This document shows positions 1 through 6,386 of a stretch of 11,206 bases of DNA, piece after piece. The DNA lies in NCBI GenBank assembly GCA_964545075.1, contig CAZJFS010000147.1, positions 1 through 11,206 on the forward strand, read 5' to 3'. Below the pieces are notes generated by a model, which had not been told where the DNA came from, did not search any database, and saw only the letters and a list, made by a program, of their open reading frames with translations. This stretch comes from DAOPXV01 sp035352535 (GTDB lineage: Bacteria; Muiribacteriota; UBA9980). Within the stretch, counting starts at the first letter, position 1. Each line of letters opens with the position of its first letter. A program made the position numbers and the translations under genes.

Positions 1-952
1 ATATCAGTTTGCTGTAATATTCAAGATTTTTAAGTGTGGACGGGTTGGGATGCCTGAATTGATTTTTCACGCCGCAGGATATGACGCTCACTTCCGGCCT
101 AAGCTTTGAAAGATAAGCCGTAGTCGATGACGTGGCCGAGCCGTGATGGCAGACCTTATATACATATGTTTTTATAAGATTTTCGGGAACCGTCGCCAGA
201 ACCTCATCTTCCGCCGGCGCCTCGGCGTCCCCGCCAAACTGATAGACCATGCTTTTATACTGCATCCGCACGATTATAGAAAAATTGTTGAGATTATTTT
301 CGTCGGCGCCGTTAATAACCACGGAACCCGCGCCGCGAGCTGAAGTAACATCGGGCGTATGAAAAGATGTAAGCTCCTTAACGCTCATGCCGGCTATGTC
401 AGCCGGGCCGCTTGCGGCCATGCCAAAGGATGGTTGCGTCTTCCATTTAGCCGGCGGATGGAGGATAGAAACGTCGATCCCGTCGCCGAAATCGATCTTA
501 TCGCCCTTCCATATTTTATAGACGGGGATATTTTTCTTTTTGAGCATATTGAGTATCTGGGCGTACATCTGGGTCGTCGAAGCGTGATTCTCGTAAACCG
601 CGCCGATCTCGATCTTGGGAATGAGAGACAATACGCCGCCGATATGATCACGGTGCGCATGTGACATTATAAGCATATCTATTTTTTTTATGCCGTTCGC
701 CTCGAAATAAGGCAAAATAGCTCCGTTGGCTGCATTCTCGCGATCATCACCCGCATCTATCATAATAATTTTCCCGGAGGGGGTTCTGATTATTTCACAG
801 TCGCCCTGGCCGATGTCGAGAAACGTAACCTTTAATTTATCGCCGCCATCCGCTGCGAATATCGAAACGCCGTTTATTGAAGAGGTTAAAAGAAAAACTA
901 TTAAAAGTGAAAAAAGAAAAAGAGAAGATCTTCTAAGGTTTATATACTTCAT
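1..952 (-). CDS. Exported ComEC-type metallo-beta-lactamase-fold hydrolase (3' end cut by window edge)
   Basis: My translation of the minus strand from the ATG at 952-950 gives 317 open residues running off the left edge. Residues 8-33 form a basic-then-hydrophobic signal peptide with a likely cleavage near IFA-AD. The rest matches the stand-alone metallo-hydrolase domain related to the C-terminal part of ComEC/Rec2 (COG2333 type): FLDIGQGD at 44-51, the metal-binding SHAHRDH at 97-103, GGDAE at 240-244, CHHGS at 268-272, and a late SCG/RHPNPS segment at 292-305. No multispan channel domain precedes it, so this is not full-length ComEC. Family members cleave phosphodiester or related bonds outside the cytoplasm; the substrate here is unknown. 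A GGAGG lies 8-13 nt upstream of the start and a consensus promoter lies at 1001-1029. Only the last part of the protein is missing. The fold is confident, the exact function is not. Confidence 0.88.
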   Translation of the reverse strand, partial: MKYINLRRSSLFLFSLLIVFLLTSSINGVSIFAADGGDKLKVTFLDIGQGDCEIIRTPSGKIIMIDAGDDRENAANGAILPYFEANGIKKIDMLIMSHAHRDHIGGVLSLIPKIEIGAVYENHASTTQMYAQILNMLKKKNIPVYKIWKGDKIDFGDGIDVSILHPPAKWKTQPSFGMAASGPADIAGMSVKELTSFHTPDVTSARGAGSVVINGADENNLNNFSIIVRMQYKSMVYQFGGDAEAPAEDEVLATVPENLIKTYVYKVCHHGSATSSTTAYLSKLRPEVSVISCGVKNQFRHPNPSTLKNLEYYSKLI

Positions 953-1000
953 ACTCCCGTCCTCCGGACACATATATATTTATAAAAAAGACTTTAATCA

Positions 1001-1029
1001 ATTATACTACTAATGAAGGACTCTGTCAA
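1001..1029 (-). promoter_or_regulatory. Consensus sigma70-type promoter of the metallo-hydrolase gene
   Basis: On the minus strand a perfect TTGACA (1029-1024) is followed after 17 nt by a perfect TATAAT (1006-1001). Transcription would begin near 994, giving a leader of about 40 nt before the ATG at 952. Confidence 0.85.
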
Positions 1030-1059
1030 CTTTTTCGGATGCTTATTTCACACTTAAAT

Positions 1060-1093
1060 AAAAAAGGGACAGACTTGCGTCCGTCCCTTTTTT
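1060..1093 (-). terminator. Intrinsic terminator after the clostripain-like gene
   Basis: An 11-bp stem pairs 1060-1070 with 1083-1093. An A/C mismatch follows, then 3 more pairs (1072-1074 with 1079-1081) closing a TTGC tetraloop. A and T runs flank the GGGAC core, so the hairpin could work on both strands. It lies 28 bp past the stop of the protease gene and upstream of the next minus-strand promoter, so it insulates the two genes. Confidence 0.9.
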
Positions 1094-1121
1094 AACTATT
1101 TATAAGTTATCTGGAAACTTA

Positions 1122-2420
1122 TTATTGAACCTGGGCTGCGGCAGGGATATATTTCTTTAAGAATGTCATCCATGCTGATTTTCCGAACTTGAGAGCTGCG
1201 TAGTCAGCGCCGGGAACTGAATTCGGAACATATATTGCAAGACCAGTAGCGTTTTTCATTGTTGCGCCGGTAACGCCGTTCTCTGAAACGAGAGGATTCT
1301 GGCCGTTAGCATAGAGAGCGATAACTTCAGCTACGAGAGCCTGGATCTCAGCGTCTTTTACGTTCGTCTGAAGGAGAGCGAGCATATGGCCGAGGTCTTT
1401 ATTGGTTCTGTAGTAGAATGACTGAAGACCGTATGCGAATACGTTTTTCTTCAATGTCGTAACGAAAGCCTTGTCGCTTGTTTTTTCAGCGAGTTTAGCG
1501 CAGAGAGCGTCGAATTTAGCTACGAAAGCATCCATCTGAGCGAGGTCTATCGATGACTGCGTTCCAGCCTGGTTGATGCCGAGATAGTGATTTTTGTAAG
1601 CCTGTGTCATGACTTTTGCTAAATCAAGAGCGCCCATTGTAGCGTTTTTAGCTAAAGGTCCAAGGAAGTCGTCATATGTGTATCCGTCGCCAGGTTCGGT
1701 TTCTTCCGAAGCTACGCAGAACTGAACGTAGTCTTTTATTTCATATGTTACTTCGATCATCTGCATGAGGCAAGCATCCATGCAAAGGATATCGAGTTTT
1801 TTGCCGAGGAGCTTGTAGATGGAAGCCATAGCTTCGCCGAGCTGAGGAGTGGTTATGTGGTTTCCGGACTGATCGTCGTAGGAGATGCCCTTCATAGCCG
1901 CGCCGCGTTTCTGCCAGCCTGCGCCGTGGTTCCATATGTCAACTACATAATGTTTAGCGGGATAGTTTTTTACGCCCCATTCTACGAAGCTGACGAGGTT
2001 TTTGTAGTTACCCATGTCATAAACGCCCATCTCTTCGATAACTTTGGAGCCGACTGTATTTTCATCGTTATCTTTCGTAACATAGAGTTTCTTGGCTGTA
2101 CCGTTTTCACGGTCTAAAAGAACGACTATATTGACGTTGTCGTTCGATCCGATTTTTTCCATTTCATTAACGTCTTTTACGCCGAACGAATCAAGGTTGT
2201 TGTCAGCATTGAGGAATACAAGGAAGGTCCATTCTTTTTCGACTCTTGTTTCACAGGTCGAATGGCAGTCGCCACAATCGTGACCGCATTTTGCTGCCGT
2301 TACTTCACAGGTCGAGTTGCAATCGCCGCAGTCATGTCCGCATTTTGCGGCATAGACATTACCCGCCATAACCAACATCATTAACATAACAAAAACCGCT
2401 AACATACCCCTTTTTGCCAT
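1122..2420 (-). CDS. Exported clostripain-like cysteine protease (peptidase family C11)
   Basis: The protein has 432 residues. Residues 1-24 are a signal peptide (KR, long hydrophobic run, cleavage near VYA-A). The mature N-terminus holds two copies of an 18-residue unit, KCGHDCGDC-STCE at 26-39 and 44-57, giving eight cysteines in CxxxCxxCxxxC spacing. The C11 domain follows from about residue 63: the WNHGAGW block with catalytic His165, the MDACLM block with catalytic Cys217, and the downstream SEETEPGDG block at 238-246 typical of the family. C11 enzymes cut after Lys or Arg and often activate themselves by a cut between the His and Cys blocks; K171, R172 and K177 lie in that loop here. 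The first cysteine is preceded by AAK, not a lipobox, so this is probably not a lipoprotein. A GGGAG ribosome site sits 7 nt before the ATG. Codon use is richer in GCT and GTT than in the neighbours. Confidence 0.93.
   Translation of the reverse strand: MAKRGMLAVFVMLMMLVMAGNVYAAKCGHDCGDCNSTCEVTAAKCGHDCGDCHSTCETRVEKEWTFLVFLNADNNLDSFGVKDVNEMEKIGSNDNVNIVVLLDRENGTAKKLYVTKDNDENTVGSKVIEEMGVYDMGNYKNLVSFVEWGVKNYPAKHYVVDIWNHGAGWQKRGAAMKGISYDDQSGNHITTPQLGEAMASIYKLLGKKLDILCMDACLMQMIEVTYEIKDYVQFCVASEETEPGDGYTYDDFLGPLAKNATMGALDLAKVMTQAYKNHYLGINQAGTQSSIDLAQMDAFVAKFDALCAKLAEKTSDKAFVTTLKKNVFAYGLQSFYYRTNKDLGHMLALLQTNVKDAEIQALVAEVIALYANGQNPLVSENGVTGATMKNATGLAIYVPNSVPGADYAALKFGKSAWMTFLKKYIPAAAQVQ
2253..2342 (-). 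repeat. 54-bp tandem repeat coding two cysteine-rich units
   Basis: Two copies with an 18-codon period encode CGHDCGDCNSTC (2342-2307) and CGHDCGDCHSTC (2288-2253). The protein copies differ at one position, while the DNA differs at several synonymous third positions. The duplication is therefore not brand new and the protein sequence seems to be held under selection. Confidence 0.9.
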
Positions 2421-2477
2421 TTTAACACTCCCTACCTTTCAAATTTTTATTTACCTCTTTGGGCAAATTACACATTG

Positions 2478-2506
2478 ATTCTACATAATAAAAAAACTTT
2501 TGTCAA
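2478..2506 (-). promoter_or_regulatory. Strong promoter of the clostripain-like gene
   Basis: Minus strand TTGACA (2506-2501), 17-nt spacer, TAGAAT (2483-2478). The predicted start near 2471 gives a leader of about 50 nt. A consensus -35 with ideal spacing suggests high expression, matching the biased codon use of the gene. Confidence 0.85.
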
Positions 2507-2571
2507 GTGTTTGCCAAAATATTATTTATGTTTTTTTATGTACCTGCCACCGGCGCAATTTAAAAATTAAG

Positions 2572-2600
2572 TTGTAAAAAATAATTAAATATGTTATATT
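2572..2600 (+). promoter_or_regulatory. Probable glgB promoter
   Basis: TTGTAA (2572-2577), 17-nt spacer, TATATT (2595-2600), with an extended -10 TG at 2592-2593. The spacing equals that of the other promoters here. The region is AT-rich, so chance matches are more likely than elsewhere. Confidence 0.5.
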
Positions 2601-2714
2601 CATTTTTTAAGAAGATTGTTCGTTTTTTCAGGTTTAAATTTCGGAATTGTAAATGTAATGTCAATATAAACATTTTATTTTAAAGGACTTTATCATATTA
2701 AAACATGAGGTGAA

Positions 2715-4925
2715 ATGATGCCAAGGACATGTAGTGAACACGATGTTGAAAAGATCGTTAATACCGAGTACCACGATCCTTATGACATTCTCGGGATGCA
2801 CGATATCGACATTAACGGCGCCCGGAACTTATGCGTAAGGGCTTTTCTGCCGGATGCCCGCGAAGCTTTTGTTTTTGAGGTCGCCAACCCCAAGAACCGC
2901 TACAAAATGGATAAAGTTGATGACCGCGGTTTTTTTGAAGTCATTGTCGCGCGAAGCGACAGATTCAAATATAACATCGAAAAACACTTTTATGACGGCA
3001 ATTTCACGATTTTTTACGATTCGTACGCTTTTCCATCTATACTCACCGATTACGACCTTCACCTTTTCAAGGAAGGCAACCACCACAGAATACATGAAAA
3101 ACTCGGCGCCCACTATCACGAATTCGAAGGCATCGGCGGAATTTGCTTCGCGGTCTGGGCCCCTAACGCAAAAAGAGTCAGTATCATCGGCGATTTCAAC
3201 TCCTGGGACGGCAGGCGCCATGTAATGCGCGTCCGCTCGGTCGGCGTATGGGAGATCTTTATTCCCGGCCTGCCGATGGGCAGCAACTATAAATTCGAAA
3301 TAAAGGCGGCGGCCGGAAATCTCATTGAAAAATCAGATCCTTACGCTTTCGCGTCCGAGGTCCGTCCGAAAACGTCTTCTATCGTATATGACGTCAACAA
3401 ATACACCTGGAACGATAACGACTGGATGGAAACAAGGAAAAAGCGCTCCTGGGCTGAAGAACCGATATCGATATATGAGGTCCATGCCGGTTCCTGGATG
3501 CGCGTTCCGGAGGATAACAACCGTTTTCTTACATACAGGGAACTCGCTGAAAAACTCGTTGAATACGTTAAAAAGCTTAATTATACTCACGTTCAGCTTC
3601 TGCCTATCACCGAGCACCCGTTCGACGGCTCGTGGGGCTATCAAGTCACGGGCTATTTCGCGCCTACCAGCCGCTACGGTTCACCGGCCGATTTCATGTA
3701 CTTCGTCGATTATCTGCACCAGAACGGCATCGGCGTTTTAGTCGACTGGGTGCCCGCGCACTTTCCTAAAGACTGGCACGGATTCATGAAATTCGACGGA
3801 ACATGCCTTTATGAGCACGAAGACCCCAGAAAAGGCGAACACATGGACTGGTCGACGCTTATTTTCAATTACGGCAGAAACGAGGTCAAAAATTTCCTTA
3901 TTTCAAACGCCGTGTTCTGGTTCGACAAATATCACATCGACGGCCTTCGCGTCGACGCGGTAGCTTCCATGCTTTACCTTGATTATTCAAGAAAAGCCGG
4001 AGAATGGATACCCAACCAGTATGGCGGCCGCGAGAACCTTGAAGCGATAGAGTTTTTAAAATACCTCAACGGCATAGTCTATCAGTACTTCCCCGGAATA
4101 TTGATGATAGCCGAGGAATCGACGGCCTGGCCAGCCGTTTCGCGCCCTACGTATGTAGGCGGACTTGGATTCGGGCTCAAATGGAATATGGGCTGGATGA
4201 ATGACACCTTGAAATATTTCGAAAAAGACCCTATTTACAGGCGTTATCACCACAACATGCTCACTTTTCCGCTGATCTACGCGTTCACCGAAAATTTCGT
4301 CCTGGTCCTGTCGCATGACGAAGTCGTTCACGGAAAAAAATCCCTGCTGGATAAAATGCCGGGCGACGTATGGCAAAAATTCGCGAATGTCCGCCTTCTT
4401 CTTGGCTACATGTACGGCATGCCGGGCAAGAAACTTTTATTCATGGGCAGCGAGATTGGCCAGTGGCACGAGTGGAACTGCAACCAGAGCCTCGACTGGC
4501 ATCTGTTAAATTTCGATTCTCACAACAAGCTCAGCAGATACATCTCCGACCTTAACAAACTTTATAAAAACGAACCCGCGCTTTATCAAAACGATTTTTC
4601 AAACGACGGATTCGAATGGATCGATTTCTCGGACGCCGACCGCTCGATCATCTCCTTCATAAGAAAAGGCAAAAACCCTGATGACGCGATCATATTTGTC
4701 TTTAATTTCACGCCTATGGTCTACCTCAACTACAGGATCGGCGTTCCCTGGCATGGACATTATGACGAGGTTTTAAACTCCGATTCGGCCGATTACTGGG
4801 GCACTAACGTCGGAAATTTCGGCGGTTTTCAATCCGACCCGCTCGCATGGCAGGGAAGGCCGGCATCGATGAATTTAAACATTCCGCCTCTCGGCGTCGT
4901 AATGTTAAAATACAAAAGACAGTAA
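2715..4925 (+). CDS. glgB: 1,4-alpha-glucan branching enzyme
   Basis: GlgB cuts alpha-1,4 chains of glycogen and transfers the cut end to make alpha-1,6 branches in the cytoplasm. At 736 residues it is the long bacterial type (E. coli GlgB is 728): an N-terminal N1 domain (about 18-120), a CBM48 domain (about 125-215, with FAVWAPNAKRVSIIGDFNSW), the GH13 catalytic barrel (about 250-600) and a C-terminal beta domain (about 625-736). GH13 active-site residues are present: nucleophile Asp414 in DGLRVDA, acid/base Glu467 in AEEST, and Asp535 in LSHDEVVH. Their spacing (53 and 121 residues) equals that of E. coli D405, E458 and D526. Two ATGs stand in tandem at 2715 and 2718. The GAGGTGA ribosome site at 2707-2713 suits the second better, so the true start may be one codon later. 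No other glycogen gene is in the window. Confidence 0.97.
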   Translation: MMPRTCSEHDVEKIVNTEYHDPYDILGMHDIDINGARNLCVRAFLPDAREAFVFEVANPKNRYKMDKVDDRGFFEVIVARSDRFKYNIEKHFYDGNFTIFYDSYAFPSILTDYDLHLFKEGNHHRIHEKLGAHYHEFEGIGGICFAVWAPNAKRVSIIGDFNSWDGRRHVMRVRSVGVWEIFIPGLPMGSNYKFEIKAAAGNLIEKSDPYAFASEVRPKTSSIVYDVNKYTWNDNDWMETRKKRSWAEEPISIYEVHAGSWMRVPEDNNRFLTYRELAEKLVEYVKKLNYTHVQLLPITEHPFDGSWGYQVTGYFAPTSRYGSPADFMYFVDYLHQNGIGVLVDWVPAHFPKDWHGFMKFDGTCLYEHEDPRKGEHMDWSTLIFNYGRNEVKNFLISNAVFWFDKYHIDGLRVDAVASMLYLDYSRKAGEWIPNQYGGRENLEAIEFLKYLNGIVYQYFPGILMIAEESTAWPAVSRPTYVGGLGFGLKWNMGWMNDTLKYFEKDPIYRRYHHNMLTFPLIYAFTENFVLVLSHDEVVHGKKSLLDKMPGDVWQKFANVRLLLGYMYGMPGKKLLFMGSEIGQWHEWNCNQSLDWHLLNFDSHNKLSRYISDLNKLYKNEPALYQNDFSNDGFEWIDFSDADRSIISFIRKGKNPDDAIIFVFNFTPMVYLNYRIGVPWHGHYDEVLNSDSADYWGTNVGNFGGFQSDPLAWQGRPASMNLNIPPLGVVMLKYKRQ

Positions 4926-4960
4926 CGTCAGGCCTTCATATCATAAAATAAGGCTTGACG
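4926..4960 (+). other. Hairpin between glgB and the TPR gene
   Basis: An 11-bp stem with one G-T wobble pairs 4926-4936 with 4950-4960 around a 13-nt loop, beginning on the base after the glgB stop codon. No T run follows, so it is a poor intrinsic terminator. It may instead protect the glgB 3' end or tune expression of the downstream gene. Confidence 0.6.
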
Positions 4961-4988
4961 CGCAGAATAAATTCATAAGAGGTCTATA

Positions 4989-6086
4989 ATGAAAAACGAT
5001 AAGATTCTTATTGTAATTTTAGTGTTTGCTTTCTTCGCTTCAACGCATGCCGCGGCCGCTGAAAAGGATATTTCCATAAGCGCCAGGGACAGCAAACTGT
5101 GGAGTTCCAATATTCCTGTGCCGGTCGTGCGGGTACCCGTCTTAAAAGAAAAAAGCCGGGTTTCATCCAGCGATACCTATCTCGATTTCTTACAGAACGG
5201 AATAGATCTTCTGCTTCTCGGAAAATACAAACAGTCCATAGCCAACTTTGAAAAAGCCTCCAGGATCGATCCCCTGCAACCAGAAATTTACTACAATATG
5301 GGCATTGCTTATTTTCAGATGGGGAAATATTCAAACGCTATCGTCCAGTACCGGCGAGCTATCGACCTTAAAAACAGCTTCGCCGAAGCCAGAAATAATC
5401 TCGGCGTGTGCTATATAAAAGAGAAGCTTCTCGATACCGGTATCGACCAGATAAGGCTGGCCAATATCTACGCGCCTACCATGAGCCAGCCGCTCGAAAA
5501 TCTCGAGGAAGTTAAAAATAAGAACACCGATTATAACTACAACAAGAAAATTTTCAATACGAATAACGATCTTGTCGAATCGTCGCCGTCAAGGATATTT
5601 TCACTTAATTTGAAGCTTTGCGCGCCTCTTCTTTCGATGACAGAGGAAACGATAGCGCAAAACGAGCGGATACCAGTCGATGGCAAGCCCGCCGAAAAAA
5701 TCGAGAAAACATCGCGGGAAGAACTTACCGAAGGCGAAAAGAACGTGTTAAAAAAATATCCCGAGCTGTTTCAGGGAAACATAGAGCTTTTCAACAGGGA
5801 AAATAAATACTGGGACGCCCTCAACCTTCTGAAGGTAGCCGATGAGCTTTACGAAAAAGAGCTTTACGGCGAATCGATAGCTTACTACACAAGAACCTTG
5901 AATATCGTTCCCGACAGTTATTCAGTCCATTACAAAAGAGGCCTCGCCAGATTCAAGGCTAAGAATTATACCGGCGCCGAATCAGACTTCAAAAATGTCG
6001 TTAAAAATTCAGACGACGATAATCTTGTAAACAATGGCATGGAACAATTAAAACTGCTGCGGGAAAAGACTTTTTCGAAATTTTAA
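4989..6086 (+). CDS. Exported tetratricopeptide-repeat protein
   Basis: The protein has 365 residues. Residues 1-24 are a signal peptide (KNDK, hydrophobic core, AAAA cleavage region), so it acts outside the cytoplasm, probably in a periplasm. Residues 64-165 hold about three TPR units; the clearest includes LLLLGKYKQSIANFEKA at 74-90 followed by EIYYNMGIAYFQMGKYSNAI at 99-118. A low-complexity charged linker (about 175-270) follows, then about two more TPRs at 276-345 (ESIAYYTRTLNIVPDSYSVH and the next unit). TPRs bind partner proteins; no catalytic domain is visible and the partner is unknown. An AAGAGGT ribosome site sits 5-11 nt before the ATG. No consensus promoter lies in the 63-bp gap after glgB, so it may be co-transcribed with glgB, although a functional link to glycogen is not shown. 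Confidence 0.85.
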   Translation: MKNDKILIVILVFAFFASTHAAAAEKDISISARDSKLWSSNIPVPVVRVPVLKEKSRVSSSDTYLDFLQNGIDLLLLGKYKQSIANFEKASRIDPLQPEIYYNMGIAYFQMGKYSNAIVQYRRAIDLKNSFAEARNNLGVCYIKEKLLDTGIDQIRLANIYAPTMSQPLENLEEVKNKNTDYNYNKKIFNTNNDLVESSPSRIFSLNLKLCAPLLSMTEETIAQNERIPVDGKPAEKIEKTSREELTEGEKNVLKKYPELFQGNIELFNRENKYWDALNLLKVADELYEKELYGESIAYYTRTLNIVPDSYSVHYKRGLARFKAKNYTGAESDFKNVVKNSDDDNLVNNGMEQLKLLREKTFSKF

Positions 6087-6103
6087 TTTTATTCCCAAAC
6101 GTA

Positions 6104-6132
6104 TTGACAGCAAGCGGTTTTTTTTATAGAAT
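6104..6132 (+). promoter_or_regulatory. Consensus promoter of the intergenic RNA unit
   Basis: TTGACA (6104-6109), 17-nt spacer, TAGAAT (6127-6132). Predicted transcription start is about 6139. It lies more than 230 bp before the next protein gene and immediately upstream of a foldable segment that ends in a terminator. Confidence 0.8.
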
Positions 6133-6138
6133 TAAAGT

Positions 6139-6334
6139 AGGATCTTAATCGACGGGCGGTTTTTTTTAATTATGAATATTATCGGCGCTTTCGTTAACTC
6201 CATCCAGCGGTATCTTCTTTTTCCGGTGCGCCTTTTCGCTCCTGGAAAACTGCCGATTTTCATATTAAAACAAGCGCAACAAAATAGACGCCATAGACGC
6301 TAAAAATTCCGGCTTTTTTTAAGCTGGAATTTTT
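6139..6334 (+). ncRNA. Candidate structured small RNA of about 195 nt (unassigned)
   Basis: A strong promoter and an intrinsic terminator bound a stretch without a credible ORF. The RNA can fold into one long interrupted hairpin. GGCG 6155-6158 pairs with CGCC 6289-6292. The main stem pairs 6164-6186 with 6252-6270 (about 18 pairs, with bulges at 6171 and 6177-6180). TTT 6189-6191 then pairs with AAA 6246-6248, and CCAG 6204-6207 with CTGG 6242-6245, leaving about 12 unpaired bases on the 5' side (6192-6203). Size and rod shape with an internal bubble recall 6S RNA, but I recognise no conserved 6S, SRP, tmRNA or RNase P motif. It could instead be a leader that attenuates the downstream kinase gene. 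Ends are predicted from promoter and terminator only. Confidence 0.45.
6302..6334 (+). terminator. Intrinsic terminator upstream of the hybrid kinase gene
   Basis: A 14-bp stem with one G-T wobble pairs 6302-6315 with 6321-6334 around a 5-nt T loop. The 3' arm ends in a T run. It lies 53 nt before the kinase start and would end transcripts from the promoter at 6104-6132. Confidence 0.8.
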
Positions 6335-6386
6335 GCATTTAAAAACTTAAATTTCGTAAAGTGGACGTTTGCCGGAGGTTCATCCG

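Larger units (their letters stand above)
2421..2714. other. AT-rich divergent intergenic region
   Basis: This 294-bp gap separates the divergent protease and glgB genes. It holds a strong minus-strand promoter on its left (2478-2506), a weaker plus-strand promoter in the middle (2572-2600), and a plus-strand leader of about 108 nt. I saw no small ORF with a good ribosome site and no clear operator palindrome. Confidence 0.8.
6087..6368 (+). other. Intergenic region with promoter, RNA-like unit and terminator
   Basis: No credible protein gene occupies this 282-bp gap. It holds a consensus promoter (6104-6132), a self-complementary stretch and an intrinsic terminator (6302-6334), followed by a short AT-rich segment before the kinase gene. 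The 12-mer GCGGTTTTTTTT occurs twice, at 6114-6125 in the promoter spacer and at 6156-6167 in the early transcript. Confidence 0.8.

Noticed and set aside
143..1013. Plus-strand ORFs in the first kilobase
   Set aside because: They are shadows of the minus-strand metallo-hydrolase, whose frame is open for 317 codons with all family motifs.
2325..2350. Lipoprotein signal on the clostripain-like protein
   Set aside because: The first cysteine follows AAK; the residue before it is Lys, which does not fit a lipobox.
4985..4990. TATAAT as a -10 box for the TPR gene
   Set aside because: It overlaps the start codon, and the nearest TTGACG (4955-4960) is 24 nt away, too far for a promoter.
6061..6096. 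GGGAA/TTCCC as a terminator after the TPR gene
   Set aside because: Only five pairs with a long loop and no stable core; the end of this transcript remains unclear.
6369..6386. TTG start that would add six residues to the hybrid kinase
   Set aside because: The GGAGG ribosome site (6374-6378) lies within this stretch and sits 8 nt before the ATG at 6387, so the ATG is the better start.
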